In this document: positions 63,816-64,000 of the stretch, piece by piece | How positions within the stretch are numbered: position 1 is the stretch's first letter | Layout of the letters: every line of letters starts with the position of its first letter | NCBI GenBank assembly: GCA_963726775.1 | Contig: CAVSDL010000001.1 | Location: 558,001 to 622,000, forward strand | DNA length: 64,000 bases | Direction of reading: 5' to 3' | DNA from: CAIWHR01 sp963726775 | GTDB lineage: Bacteria; Pseudomonadota; Gammaproteobacteria; Burkholderiales; Casimicrobiaceae | Position numbers and translations under genes: made by a program | Notes under the pieces: model-generated | Databases searched by the model: none | Told to the model about the DNA's origin: nothing | What the model saw: only the letters and a program-made list of their open reading frames with translations

Positions 63816-64000
63816 CGATGCCAAGCGTCCATCGCGGTCGGTCGCGATACCGCCCTAATGGAGTGGTTCATCGTTTGGTCCGGGCTCGCATGGCCCGATG
63901 GTGGCGAATCGCGGGAAGTGGAATTCGGGTCGCTCCCGGACATGGCAATTCCGCCCCCGGATCCCCCTCCGCCGCAATGCGTCGCGGGCCACGCCGGGCG

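Overview
The window comes from a GC-rich proteobacterium. The 16S rRNA gene reads like a betaproteobacterial one (judged from memory of signature stretches, not by alignment). It opens with most of an rRNA operon on the minus strand: promoter and boxA leader, 16S, tRNA-Ile, tRNA-Ala, and the 5' two thirds of a 23S gene that runs off the left edge. The 23S gene carries three extra stem-loop insertions, and the largest encodes a four-helix-bundle intervening-sequence protein.

From about 5.3 to 59.7 kb the window is a large surface-polysaccharide island with two blocks. Block 1 (5.3-30.2 kb) has an APS kinase, FkbM-type methyltransferases, an ABC exporter pair (Wzm/Wzt-like), nucleotide-sugar enzymes, a YfhO-type membrane protein and several glycosyltransferases. 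Most sit in one minus-strand run from 30.1 down to 14.3 kb with start/stop overlaps. Block 2 (37.0-59.7 kb) has gmd and rmd (GDP-D-rhamnose supply), GT4 glycosyltransferases, a WcaJ-like initiating transferase, two polytopic membrane proteins, three very large TPR/glycosyltransferase proteins, a polysaccharide deacetylase and a second Wzm/Wzt pair whose ATPase has a C-terminal polymer-binding domain. The content fits ABC-dependent export of at least one, probably two, glycans. No Wzx/Wzy pair was recognised.

Two arrays of secreted, Cys-containing right-handed beta-helix proteins flank block 1 (6.9-11.1 kb and 30.4-37.0 kb). I count ten loci: five intact, two with a single-base frameshift, one with an internal deletion, and two terminal remnants. 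Subgroups share long inverted-repeat leaders just upstream of the start codon. In two copies the 3' arm of the hairpin contains the ribosome-binding site. This array with its leaders is the least explained part of the window.

The right end (60.0-63.8 kb) is a toxin-antitoxin island: MazEF-like, VapBC-like, an XRE regulator plus DUF6036-type nucleotidyltransferase, and a DUF1778/GNAT (TacAT-like) pair. Three of the four have clear palindromic operators and the fourth has a palindrome over its -10 box.

Several genes (16.5-19.5 kb, 23.0 kb, 31.7 kb, 35.1 kb, 52.6 kb) are broken by single-base indels. These could be real decay or uncorrected sequencing errors, and the sequence alone cannot decide.
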